Of a stretch of DNA of 64,000 nucleotides, positions 49,923 through 58,276 are shown piece by piece. This stretch comes from Phycisphaerales bacterium (GTDB lineage Bacteria; Planctomycetota; Phycisphaerae; Phycisphaerales; UBA1924). Position 1 is the first letter of the stretch, and each line of letters starts with the position of its first letter. Where the stretch lies: positions 1,567,020-1,631,019 of the forward strand of contig JAVJNT010000001.1 in NCBI GenBank assembly GCA_040217175.1, given 5' to 3'. The notes beneath the pieces are model-generated. The model did not search any database, was not told the DNA's origin, and saw nothing but the letters and a program-made list of their open reading frames with translations. A program made the position numbers and the translations under genes.

Positions 49923-51542
49923 CTACACGCTCGGGGCAGCGGACTCGGGCTCGCGCTCTTCTTGCACGGTGATCAGACCGCCCGTGTCGCCCGCCGTCAT
50001 CGGCTCGGCGTAGATCGACGCGTTCGTCGCACTGACGGCCAACTGCCCGGCAAGTGCCGCGAGAACCACGACGCCAACGGCTGAGATGGCCCCCGTCGCG
50101 AATCGCAGCCCGTACGCCGGATGGTGCTCGGGGCGATCGGGCGAGTCGGCCGAACCGTTCGCGTCGTCGATCATGGCGGCCTTGACGAGCCGCAGGTAGT
50201 AGAACGCGGCAATGGCCGAATTCACGCCCAGGATGACGACGAGCGCGATCTCGCCCGCCGCGATGCCGGCCGTGAACAGGGGTAGCTTGGCCATGAACCC
50301 CAGCAGCGGCGGGAAGCCCAGCAAGCTCAGCGACACGATCGCCAGCACGACGCCCAGTGCCGGCTCGCGGCGCCACAGCCCGCGGAGGTCGTCGAAGTCC
50401 TCGACCTCCATCGGCTCGCCGCGATCGGCGGCACGCTTCTCGAGGCAGGCGATCACCGCGAAGGCGCCCGTGTTGGTCACGCCGTAGGCCGCGAGGTAGA
50501 ACAGCACCGCCGACACGCCGCTGGCCGCGAACGTGCCGTCGCCCGGCCCGGCCAGCACGCCCACGAGCATGTAGCCCGAGTGGGCGATCGACGAATAGGC
50601 CAGCATGCGCTTGACCGAGTTCTGCAGGATGGCCAGCACGTTGCCCACGGTCATGGTCACTGCGGCCATCACCCAGAGCATGACGCGGACGGCCTCGGGC
50701 AGGCCATCTCCGCCCGCACCGGCCGACCAGCCCGCGACCGAGCAGATGAGCAGCAGCGCGACGAAGCCTGCCGTCTTGGGCACGAAGGCGAGGAACGCCG
50801 TCACCGGCGCGGCAGCACCCTGGTACACGTCGGCCGTGTAGAAGTGCATCGGCACGGCAGCGATCTTGAACGCCAGGCCCGCGATCGACAGCAGAAGGCC
50901 AATCATGGTGATGTTGTTGATGCCCTCGGCGGCGATGATGCCGGCCATGACGTCGAGCTTCAGCGTGCCCGTACCGCCGTAGAGCATGACAAAGCCGTAC
51001 AGGAATGTCGCGGCGCCGAGCGCTCCGAGGTAGAAGTACTTGACGCCGGCTTCCTGGGCCCGGCCGCGCGAGCTGCTCATCGCGACCATGACGTACGTCG
51101 GAAGGCTCGTGAGTTCGAGCGCCAGGAACAGCCAGATCAGGTCGCCCGCCGACGCGCAAAGCATCAGGCCCGTCAGCGAGAACAGCACGAGCGAGAAGTA
51201 CTCGGCCCGGTTGGTGCGCAATGGGCTGAAGGTTCGGCCCGCGGACACCAGCGCTTCCTCACGCCGATCGATCAGACCGCTCTGCAGCAGGATGAGCATG
51301 AGCCCCACCACCGCCACCACGACCTTGACGAATCCCGGCATGTTGGGCAGCATGGTGTCGCCCTGCGGCGAGTTCGACATGCCGATCGCCGCGAGCACGC
51401 CCGCAACGGCGAGCCCGGCCATCGACGCCGGCAGGCACAGCGAGCGCCACTGCTTGTTGGGAGACAGACCCAGGATCATCACCACGCAGGTGGTGATGAA
51501 GAGCGTGATCTCGGGCCAGATGAGGGCGATCTTCTCGGCCAT
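49923..51542 (-). CDS. nuoN: NADH-quinone oxidoreductase subunit N
   Basis: 539 residues, longer than the usual about 490. Antiporter-like membrane subunit of complex I: begins EITLFITTCVVMILGLSPNK, then SAGDLIWLFLALELTSLPTY with the key glutamate (ALELTSLPTYVMV), GVKYFYLGALGAATFLYGFV, AFKIAAVPMHFYTADVYQGA and NSVKRMLAYSSIAHSGYMLV. The pump takes part in proton translocation coupled to quinone reduction in the inner membrane. A final soluble tail (QEEREPESAAPSV) is unusual. Last gene of nuoJKLMN; starts 6 bp after the nuoM stop. Confidence 0.96.
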   Translation of the reverse strand: MAEKIALIWPEITLFITTCVVMILGLSPNKQWRSLCLPASMAGLAVAGVLAAIGMSNSPQGDTMLPNMPGFVKVVVAVVGLMLILLQSGLIDRREEALVSAGRTFSPLRTNRAEYFSLVLFSLTGLMLCASAGDLIWLFLALELTSLPTYVMVAMSSSRGRAQEAGVKYFYLGALGAATFLYGFVMLYGGTGTLKLDVMAGIIAAEGINNITMIGLLLSIAGLAFKIAAVPMHFYTADVYQGAAAPVTAFLAFVPKTAGFVALLLICSVAGWSAGAGGDGLPEAVRVMLWVMAAVTMTVGNVLAILQNSVKRMLAYSSIAHSGYMLVGVLAGPGDGTFAASGVSAVLFYLAAYGVTNTGAFAVIACLEKRAADRGEPMEVEDFDDLRGLWRREPALGVVLAIVSLSLLGFPPLLGFMAKLPLFTAGIAAGEIALVVILGVNSAIAAFYYLRLVKAAMIDDANGSADSPDRPEHHPAYGLRFATGAISAVGVVVLAALAGQLAVSATNASIYAEPMTAGDTGGLITVQEEREPESAAPSV

Positions 51543-51548
51543 GGGTGA

Positions 51549-53201
51549 TCACTGCCCCCCTTCTTGCGAGTCGGACGGTTCGTCGGCGGGGGGCTCGGTC
51601 AGGAGCGTGTCGTCCGCGTCAACGCGGATGCCCAATTCCTCGGCCCGGATCTGCAGCAGATCCTGGTATGGCTCGAGCGTCCGCTCGACCGACGGCTCGA
51701 TGGCCTCGATCACCGGCGTCGGATAGACGCCCAGGGCCAGGCAGCCGACCGCGAGCACCGTCAGGAGGCTGATCTCGCGGACGTTCAGGTCCGTGGGCAG
51801 CTCGGAGTGCTCGTCGTCGTGGCCCGCGGGCTGCTTGGCCGTGCCCCACACGACGCGGCCGGTCATGTAGAGCAGGTACATGGCCGCGACGATGACGCCG
51901 AAGCCCGCCGCGAAAGCGAACCACGGGCCGAGCGAGCCGCCGGCGGCGCCCTCACGTCCTTCGAGCACCCAGGCGGGCGAGCTCTGGAACGTGCCGATGA
52001 TGCACATGAACTCGCTGACGAAGCCGTTGAGCCCGGGCAGACCGACCGACGCCATGACGAAGAACACCATGAACGACGACCAGATGGGCATCGTGCTCGC
52101 CAGGCCGCCCAGCTCGTCCATCGAGCGGGTATGGAATCGCTCGTAGACCATGCCGATGCACAGGAAGAGCGCCCCGGTCGACAGGCCGTGGTTGATCATG
52201 TAGAGCACCGAGCCGGTGAGCCCGATGTTGTTCAGCGCGACGAGCCCGAGCACGCAGAAGCCCAGGTGGCTCACCGACGAGTAGGCCACGAGCTTCTTGA
52301 CGTCCTTCTGCACCCAGCAGATCAAGCCAGCGTAGATGATGCCGATGATGCTGAGCACCGCGATGAGCGGGGCGTAGGCGATGACCGCCTCGGGCACGAA
52401 GCCGAGTGCGAATCGATAGATGCCGTACGTACCCAGCTTCAGTAGCACGCCGGCCAGGATGACCGATCCGGCCGTCGGCGCCTCGGTGTGCGCCAGCGGC
52501 AGCCACGTATGCACCGGGAACAGCGGCACCTTGACGGCGAAGCCAAGCATGAGCGCCAGCAGCACCAGGGCCTGGGCCTCGACGGGCATCTGCATCGCCG
52601 TCGTGGCGAGCGTGGGAATGTCGAACGTCCACACGCCCTCGAGGCTGCGGTGGTGGAAGACGACGTAGACGAGGCCCGCCAGCGCGATGATGGAGCCCGT
52701 GAACGTGTACAGGAAGAACTTCGTCGCCGCCCGCTTGCGGTTGCTCGAGCCGTAGAGGTTGATCAGGACGTACAGCGGCAGCAGCGTGAACTCGAAGCAC
52801 ACGTAGAAAACCAGCAGGTCGGTGGCGGCGAACACGCCCACCATCGCCGCCTGGAGGCCGGTCAGCCAGCCGTAGAAGACCTTGGGATTGTCCTTCACCG
52901 CCGAAAAGCTGCCGAAGACGCAGATCGGCCCGAGCAGCACGGTCAGCGCAATGAGCAGCAGCGAGACGCTGTCGACGCCCACGCCCACGCGAAGGCCCAT
53001 GTCGGCGATCCAGTCGTAGCTGCCCACGAACTGCAGGTCGCCACCCCGGCTCCAATCGAACTTCCAGAGCGCCACCAGCATCGGCCCGATCGGAACGAGC
53101 GAGCCGATCGCCGCGATGGCGCGTGCGTTCCGCGAAGGAGTAAACGCGATCGCACCCGCGGCCAGCAGGGGAATCAGGATGAGCAGGTAGAGCAAGCTCA
53201 C
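51549..53201 (-). CDS. nuoM: NADH-quinone oxidoreductase subunit M
   Basis: 550 residues from a GTG at 53201. Typical blocks: YWIADMGLRV-like lead-in (SYDWIADMGLRVGVGVDSVS), CFEFTLLPLYVLINLYGSSN with the key glutamate, KVPLFPVHTWLPLAHTEAPT, GSVILAGVLLKLGTYGIYRF and KLVAYSSVSHLGFCVLGLVA. It is the second antiporter-like proton-pumping subunit of complex I. The cytoplasmic tail (TLLTEPPADEPSDSQEGGQ) extends beyond the usual end and is acidic. Eighteen base pairs separate it from nuoL upstream, six from nuoN downstream. Confidence 0.96.
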   Translation of the reverse strand: MSLLYLLILIPLLAAGAIAFTPSRNARAIAAIGSLVPIGPMLVALWKFDWSRGGDLQFVGSYDWIADMGLRVGVGVDSVSLLLIALTVLLGPICVFGSFSAVKDNPKVFYGWLTGLQAAMVGVFAATDLLVFYVCFEFTLLPLYVLINLYGSSNRKRAATKFFLYTFTGSIIALAGLVYVVFHHRSLEGVWTFDIPTLATTAMQMPVEAQALVLLALMLGFAVKVPLFPVHTWLPLAHTEAPTAGSVILAGVLLKLGTYGIYRFALGFVPEAVIAYAPLIAVLSIIGIIYAGLICWVQKDVKKLVAYSSVSHLGFCVLGLVALNNIGLTGSVLYMINHGLSTGALFLCIGMVYERFHTRSMDELGGLASTMPIWSSFMVFFVMASVGLPGLNGFVSEFMCIIGTFQSSPAWVLEGREGAAGGSLGPWFAFAAGFGVIVAAMYLLYMTGRVVWGTAKQPAGHDDEHSELPTDLNVREISLLTVLAVGCLALGVYPTPVIEAIEPSVERTLEPYQDLLQIRAEELGIRVDADDTLLTEPPADEPSDSQEGGQ

Positions 53202-53219
53202 GTCAGACCGTCCCCCTCG

Positions 53220-55550
53220 TCACAGCAACGCCACCAGGACCACGAGTGCCAGCAGAACGGCCGACCCGGCCACCATGCCGGTCGCATAGCCGTGCATCAC
53301 GCCGTCCTGCGACGGACGCAGCATCGAGCCCAGCCACCTCGGAAGCGAGCCCATGAGATCGACCAGTCCATCGATCACGAGCTTATCGAACGCGTGGAAC
53401 ACGTGGCTGAACACCAGAAGCGGCTTGACGATCGCGATGTGGTACAACTCGTCGACGTACCACTTGTTTTCCGCCCACCTGGGGATCGGCCCGAACCGGG
53501 CGGCGACCGCGTCCATGCGCACCTTGGCGGGCTCCACGCGGTTGCCGAGACCCAGGCTCCACGCGCCCTTGGGGCCGTGGAACCATGCCGCGGCCAGGAT
53601 GCCGAGCAGTCCGAGCCCGGCCGACACGTAGTACATGATCTTGAAGGGGTCTTGGCCGAGCAGCGTGCCCGCCTCGGCATGAGCATCACCGTGATCATCG
53701 CCGTACTCGTCGCCGTACGTCGCGCTCGCGGCGGGCGCCGACGACTCTTCTGGCTTCGCACCGTCGGCGTCGCCCTTCTTGTCGCCATGCGACAGGCCGG
53801 GCGAGGGATACGCCGCCGTCGAGTACTTGACCATCGTGCCGGCCCAGCCGTGGTCTTCCTTCTTGTTCACGAAGTACAAGCTGGCCACCAGGATCGTGCC
53901 CGCGGCCAGGATGGCCATCGCGCCGTTCATGGCCCAGCCGGGTGCGTGCGGGTGGAAGCCGGTGTGCAGGGTGTCGCCGGGCTCTTCGTCTTCGGTCGCG
54001 TGGTGAGCGTGGGCGTCGTGCCCGTGATCATCTCCATGATCGTCGCCGTGATCGTCATCACCCGGCTCGAAGTGCCGGGGCCCGACGAACACGCGGAAGA
54101 ACACGCGGAACGTGTAGTACGCCGTCATGCAGGCCGTCAGCAGCAGCAGCAGGCCGATGAAGTATGCGCCGCCGATCATCTCGCCCGGCGTCGCGAACGC
54201 CTGGGCCAGGATCATGTCCTTCGAGAAGTACCCGGCGGTGAAGGGCACGCCGCTCAGGCTCAGGCAGCCGATGAGCATGCACACGCCCGTGATGCCGAAG
54301 CCCTTCATCCACATCACGCCGCTCAGGCGGCGGAGGCTGAGCTGGCCGCCAAAGCCGTGCATGACGGCGCCGCAGCACAAGAAGAGCGTGGCCTTGAAGA
54401 ACGCGTGGGTGAACACGTGGAAGACGGCGCCGGTCGTGCCCAGCAGGCCCAGCCCGGCGAACATGAAGCCCAGCTGGCTGATCGTGCTGTAGCCCATGAT
54501 CCGCTTGATGTCGTACTGGGCGAACTCGATGGTCGCCGCCCAGAATGCCGTGATGGCGCCGCTCCAGGCCACCACCGTCAGCGCGATCATCGCATCGTCG
54601 GCGGCGTACAGCGGGAACATGCGGGCGATGAGGTACACGCCCGCGGTGACCATCGTCGCCGCGTGGATCAGGGCCGACACCGGGGTCGGGCCCTCCATCG
54701 CGTCGGGCAGCCAGACGTAGAAAAAGAGCTGGGCGCTCTTGCCGAAGGCGCCCGCGGTCAGCAGCAGCGGGATGACCACCACCACCCAGGTGTTCCCGAT
54801 TGCCTCGCCGTTGCCGTCGATGCCCTGGGCGACCATGTCGAACAGCTTGTCGAACTCGAGCGTGCCGAAGACGACGAACGTCGCGCCGATGGCCATCAGA
54901 AGGCCGAGGTCGCCGATGCGGTTGATGATGAAGGCCTTCTTGGCGGCCGCCACCGCCTCGGGCTTCTTGTAGAAGTAGCCGATGAGCAGGTAGCTGCACA
55001 GGCCCACGCCCTCCCAACCAAGGAAGAGCAGCAGCAGGTTGTCGGCCATCACCAGCGTCGACATGCTGAACACGAACAGGTTGAACGCGAAGAAGAACCG
55101 GCAGTAGCCCAGGCCCTTGTCGTGCTCGACGTACTCAGTCGAGTACAGCCCGATCACCGTCGCCAGCCCGCTCACGAACAGCATCCAGAGCATGGACAGG
55201 CCGTCCATGTAGAACGCAAAGTTGGCAATGATGCTGGCGTCGCTGTCGGCGCCAATGCTGGCGTGGATCCAGCGGAAGATCGTGGCGATGCCGTAGTTGT
55301 CCTGGCCGCCCAGGAACGCCATCAAGGCCGTGACGAAGCCGCCGGCCAGAAGCCCCACCGTCAGATAGCCGGGGAACTTGTTCTTGACGTTCAAGCAGGC
55401 GCAGGCCAGGCACAGCGCGGCGCCCAGCAGCGGCAGGCACGGCATGAGCGCCACCCACAGAGGTGCGTCGCCGCTGACGAGGTAGGGCCCGTCGGCCGCG
55501 GCCAGCATCGTCGAGAAGGACAAGGGCAGTTGGCTCGAGAGCATGGTCAT
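53220..55550 (-). CDS. nuoL: NADH-quinone oxidoreductase subunit L with His/Asp-rich inserts
   Basis: 776 residues, against about 610-660 for the family. Core blocks are normal: STEYVEHDKGLGYCRFFFAF, LFLGWEGVGLCSYLLIGYFY, LFFYVWLPDAMEGPTPVSAL, HAATMVTAGVYLIARMFPLY and MGYSTISQLGFMFAGLGLLG. The extra length comes from two hydrophilic loops in the C-terminal third: one of His/Asp repeats (DDDHGDDHGDDHGHDAHAHH) and one with DEYGDDHGDAHAEAG. NuoL is the distal proton-pumping subunit with the long lateral helix. The ATG at 55550 overlaps the nuoK stop (ATGA); an upstream start would overlap nuoK further. Confidence 0.95.
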   Translation of the reverse strand: MTMLSSQLPLSFSTMLAAADGPYLVSGDAPLWVALMPCLPLLGAALCLACACLNVKNKFPGYLTVGLLAGGFVTALMAFLGGQDNYGIATIFRWIHASIGADSDASIIANFAFYMDGLSMLWMLFVSGLATVIGLYSTEYVEHDKGLGYCRFFFAFNLFVFSMSTLVMADNLLLLFLGWEGVGLCSYLLIGYFYKKPEAVAAAKKAFIINRIGDLGLLMAIGATFVVFGTLEFDKLFDMVAQGIDGNGEAIGNTWVVVVIPLLLTAGAFGKSAQLFFYVWLPDAMEGPTPVSALIHAATMVTAGVYLIARMFPLYAADDAMIALTVVAWSGAITAFWAATIEFAQYDIKRIMGYSTISQLGFMFAGLGLLGTTGAVFHVFTHAFFKATLFLCCGAVMHGFGGQLSLRRLSGVMWMKGFGITGVCMLIGCLSLSGVPFTAGYFSKDMILAQAFATPGEMIGGAYFIGLLLLLTACMTAYYTFRVFFRVFVGPRHFEPGDDDHGDDHGDDHGHDAHAHHATEDEEPGDTLHTGFHPHAPGWAMNGAMAILAAGTILVASLYFVNKKEDHGWAGTMVKYSTAAYPSPGLSHGDKKGDADGAKPEESSAPAASATYGDEYGDDHGDAHAEAGTLLGQDPFKIMYYVSAGLGLLGILAAAWFHGPKGAWSLGLGNRVEPAKVRMDAVAARFGPIPRWAENKWYVDELYHIAIVKPLLVFSHVFHAFDKLVIDGLVDLMGSLPRWLGSMLRPSQDGVMHGYATGMVAGSAVLLALVVLVALL

Positions 55551-55912
55551 CCCTTGAGCTCCGTCCACGCCTCGGCGCTCAGCGAGTCACGCTTGCGGAA
55601 GAGGAACACCACCAGCGCGAGCGCCAGTGCTGCCTCGGCCGCCGCCACCGTGAGCACGAAGATCACGAACGTCTGGCCGTCGTAGTTCAGGTGGAACCGG
55701 CTGAAGGCGATCAAGGCGATGCCCGCGGCCTGGAACATCATCTCCGTGCACAGGAACATGATGATCAGGTTCCGGCGGGTCAGGAAGCCGACCAGCCCGA
55801 GCGTGAACATGGCAACCGATACGAACAGGTAGTGCGCGAGCACGCCCTCGCCCATCGCCTGGGGGAACGCAGACTGCGCGAGCAACTGCACGGGGGCGAG
55901 CACCTCAAGCAT
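55547..55912 (-). CDS. nuoK: NADH-quinone oxidoreductase subunit K
   Basis: 121 residues from the ATG at 55912 (G-rich GGGGGG before it); an ATG at 55927 would add five residues. Three membrane helices with the conserved glutamates: VSVAMFTLGLVGFLTRRNLI, IMFLCTEMMFQAAGIALIAF and LTVAAAEAALALALVVFLFR. About 25 residues precede the first helix, longer than usual. It overlaps nuoJ by 8 bp and nuoL by 4 bp, so translation of the three is coupled. Small membrane subunit of complex I next to NuoJ and NuoN. Confidence 0.95.
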   Translation of the reverse strand: MLEVLAPVQLLAQSAFPQAMGEGVLAHYLFVSVAMFTLGLVGFLTRRNLIIMFLCTEMMFQAAGIALIAFSRFHLNYDGQTFVIFVLTVAAAEAALALALVVFLFRKRDSLSAEAWTELKG

Positions 55913-56861
55913 GCGGCTGCCCCCCATCGGCGTTGCCGTCGGCCAGCGCCGCCGCAGCGGCCGCCTTGGCTTCTTCGTCGATCTGCGCGAACTTGCGCGC
56001 GAGCACGACGGCGCCCAGCATGGCCATCAGCAGGATCACGCCGGCGATCTCGATCGTGCCGGGATAGTCGCCAAGCAGGTTGAAGGCCAGGCCCTCGGTG
56101 TTCGTCGGGACGACCGAGTCGGGAAGGGCCACCTGCCGCGTGCCGCCGCCCGCCGTCTCGACCACGGCGCTGCCGCCGTCTTCCGTGATGCCCGTCACGC
56201 GATCGCCGCGCTCGATCAGGTCGGCCCGGACGAGGTCCTTCTCGATCTTGCCAGGCAGCCGCTCGAGCACGGCGATCTGGGCCTGGGCGGCCTCTGCCTC
56301 GGTCTGCGGCGAGACCTGATTCACGCCGGTGAAGAGCATGGCCGTCAGCGTGGCCAGCAGGGCGAAGCTGGCGATCGTCGCGGTGATTGGCCCGCGGCCG
56401 ACCGCGTCGTAGTCGGCCATGCCCTCTTCCTGTCCTTCCATCTGGCTCTGGCTGGCCAGCATGATGACGAAGAGGTAGGTAATCAGGATTGCGCCGGCGT
56501 AGATGATGACCAGCGCGAACGCCATGAACTCGGCCGCGAGCAGGATGTACAGCCCGGCCGTCGCGAGGATGCTGAGGATGAAGTAGAGCGCCGCGTACAC
56601 GGGCCGCCGGTGCGTGATGACCTGCAGGCACGAGCCGAGCGCGATGACCGCCAGCACGTGGAAGGCCGGGTTGGGCAGAGGCCCCTCGCCCGCCAGCGAC
56701 GCCGCCCCAAGGGCCACGATCAGGATGCCCACGCCCGTCGCGGCGATGATGCCGCCGATCAGGCTGGCCTGGAACCGTCGCCGGGGCACCGAGAGCGCCA
56801 CGCCGGCGCCGCAGGTGGCCAGTGCGACGAACAGCAGCACGGGATGAACGATCATGTCCAT
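55905..56861 (-). CDS. nuoJ: NADH-quinone oxidoreductase subunit J, long form
   Basis: 318 residues from the ATG at 56861, against about 165-200 in most bacteria. Five membrane helices are visible, with VYAALYFILSILATAGLYIL, AEFMAFALVIIYAGAILITY (the family signature) and, near the end, YPGTIEIAGVILLMAMLGAV. An insert of roughly 100 residues between the last two helices (LERLPGKIEKDLVRADLIER, ERGDRVTGITEDGGSAVVET) is hydrophilic and may lie outside the membrane. First gene of nuoJKLMN; the genes nuoA-I are not in the window. The 186 bp upstream, shared with pgsA, should hold the promoter. Confidence 0.92.
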   Translation of the reverse strand: MDMIVHPVLLFVALATCGAGVALSVPRRRFQASLIGGIIAATGVGILIVALGAASLAGEGPLPNPAFHVLAVIALGSCLQVITHRRPVYAALYFILSILATAGLYILLAAEFMAFALVIIYAGAILITYLFVIMLASQSQMEGQEEGMADYDAVGRGPITATIASFALLATLTAMLFTGVNQVSPQTEAEAAQAQIAVLERLPGKIEKDLVRADLIERGDRVTGITEDGGSAVVETAGGGTRQVALPDSVVPTNTEGLAFNLLGDYPGTIEIAGVILLMAMLGAVVLARKFAQIDEEAKAAAAAALADGNADGGQPHA

Positions 56862-57047
56862 AGGCTGAGCGGCGAATCGGACCGAGCCATCGAAGGCCCC
56901 GTGTGCATGGCAAGGCCGGGGCGGTCCCGGCTGGCAGAGTGAGGGCTCACAGTAGATCAACGCCCACCGACCTTCCACCGGCAACGCCCGCGCGCCGCCA
57001 TCGCGCGGTCGATTCGGGGGCCTTCCCCATCGCCCTATGCTCGCCCC

Positions 57048-57701
57048 GTGCCGGCCGCCGACTGGAAGCGACACGTTCCCAACGCCCTGACCATCGCCCG
57101 CCTGGCGATGGCGGCGGCGCTGGTCGCGCTGCTCGCGCTCCTGCCGCCACTCGAAGGCCGGACCGGGCCGCAACCGGCGATCCTCGCCGCGGCGGTACTC
57201 TTCGTGCTGGCCGCCATCACCGACGCCCTCGACGGCTACCTGGCGCGCAAGTGGCAGGCCATCAGCGTCTTCGGCCGCATCATGGACCCCTTCGCCGACA
57301 AGCTGCTGGTCCTGGGGGCCGTCGTCATGCTGGCGACTCCGCAGTTCCAGATCGGCTCCGAGGGCGGCACAACGATGGCGGCGGGCTTCACGGGCTGGAT
57401 GGCCGTCGTCATCCTGGGCCGCGAGCTGCTCGTGACCTCGATCCGCGGTGTGTTCGAGTCCCGGGGCGTCGATTTCTCCGCCTCGGCCTCGGGCAAGGCC
57501 AAGATGATCGCCCAGAGCGTGGCCATCCCCGCGTGCCTGCTCGCCGCCGGCGTCTGGGCCAGCGATCCGCCCGCGTGGGCAGCCTGGTTCGCCACGCTGG
57601 CCGCATGGGGCACTACCCTCGTGACCGCGGCCTCGGCCGTCCCCTACGTCCAACGGGCCCTGCGCACCAGCGGGTCCCAACCGATACAGGAACACCCGTG
57701 A
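57048..57701 (+). CDS. pgsA: CDP-diacylglycerol--glycerol-3-phosphate 3-phosphatidyltransferase
   Basis: 217 residues from a GTG start. The N-terminus HVPNALTIARLAMAAALVAL and the CDP-alcohol phosphatidyltransferase motif D-x2-DG-x2-AR-x8-G-x3-D-x3-D (DALDGYLARKWQAISVFGRI followed by MDPFADK) are complete, with about six membrane helices. The enzyme makes phosphatidylglycerophosphate from CDP-diacylglycerol and glycerol 3-phosphate in the inner membrane, the first committed step to phosphatidylglycerol. Its stop overlaps the GTG of pgpA (GTGA), so the next enzyme of the pathway is made from the same message. Divergent from nuoJ. Confidence 0.92.
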   Translation: MPAADWKRHVPNALTIARLAMAAALVALLALLPPLEGRTGPQPAILAAAVLFVLAAITDALDGYLARKWQAISVFGRIMDPFADKLLVLGAVVMLATPQFQIGSEGGTTMAAGFTGWMAVVILGRELLVTSIRGVFESRGVDFSASASGKAKMIAQSVAIPACLLAAGVWASDPPAWAAWFATLAAWGTTLVTAASAVPYVQRALRTSGSQPIQEHP

Positions 57702-58204
57702 TCACCAAACCCGACGGCAACCTGCGATGGGTCACCTTCTTCGGCCTGGGCCACATGCGGCCCTTCCCCGGCACGTGGGGCTCGCTGCCGCCGGTGCTGC
57801 TGGCGATCCTGCTGGTGCTCGCCCTGCCCGCCGAAGCCCACAGGATGTCCGTCCGCCTGGTGATGCTGCCGATCGCCATCGCGTTCACCCTGTCCTGCGT
57901 GCTGCTCGGAGACAAGGCCGAGGCTCGCTTCGGCCGCAAGGACCCCAGCCAGGTCGTGTCGGACGAAGTCGCCGGTATGGCGCTGTGCCTGGCGCTCATG
58001 CCGGTCCCGGGCAATGACCTGCTGAGCATCGGCACGCTGCTGCTGGCGTTCATCTACTTCAGGGCGCTGGACATCGTCAAGCCCTGGCCGGCGAACCGGT
58101 TGCAGGCCGTGCCGGGCGGCTGGGGCGTCGTGCTCGACGACCTGATGGCCGGCTTCCAGGCCGCGTTGCTGCTGTGGTTCGCGTTCTTGATTGCGCAGAT
58201 CTGA
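57698..58204 (+). CDS. pgpA: Phosphatidylglycerophosphatase A
   Basis: 168 residues from the GTG at 57698. Family motifs: FFGLGHMRPFPGTWGSLPPV, the Asp/Glu-bearing VVSDEVAGMALCLALMPVPG and FRALDIVKPWPANRLQAVPG, then GWGVVLDDLMAGFQAALLLW with the second acidic cluster. Four membrane segments. It removes the phosphate from phosphatidylglycerophosphate to give phosphatidylglycerol. Genes for this step and the previous one, overlapping by 4 bp, form a two-gene operon. Confidence 0.92.
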   Translation: MITKPDGNLRWVTFFGLGHMRPFPGTWGSLPPVLLAILLVLALPAEAHRMSVRLVMLPIAIAFTLSCVLLGDKAEARFGRKDPSQVVSDEVAGMALCLALMPVPGNDLLSIGTLLLAFIYFRALDIVKPWPANRLQAVPGGWGVVLDDLMAGFQAALLLWFAFLIAQI

Positions 58205-58215
58205 CGAGAGCGAAC

Positions 58216-58242
58216 GAAAAAGCCCGGGGCTCGGCCCAGGCT
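58216..58242 (-). terminator. Intrinsic terminator after sucB
   Basis: On the minus strand AGCCTGGGC (complement of 58234-58242) pairs with GCCCCGGGCT (complement of 58221-58230), with one wobble and a small bulge, followed at once by TTTTTCGTT. It lies 35 bp past the sucB stop and just past the pgpA stop on the other strand. Confidence 0.75.
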
Positions 58243-58276
58243 CTCCGCAATCGCTCGACGCGCTAGACGCGCTCGC

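Noticed and set aside
52488..55685. Plus-strand frame of about 1060 codons
   Set aside because: Antisense to nuoL and nuoM; the translation is Arg/Gln/His-rich without helices.
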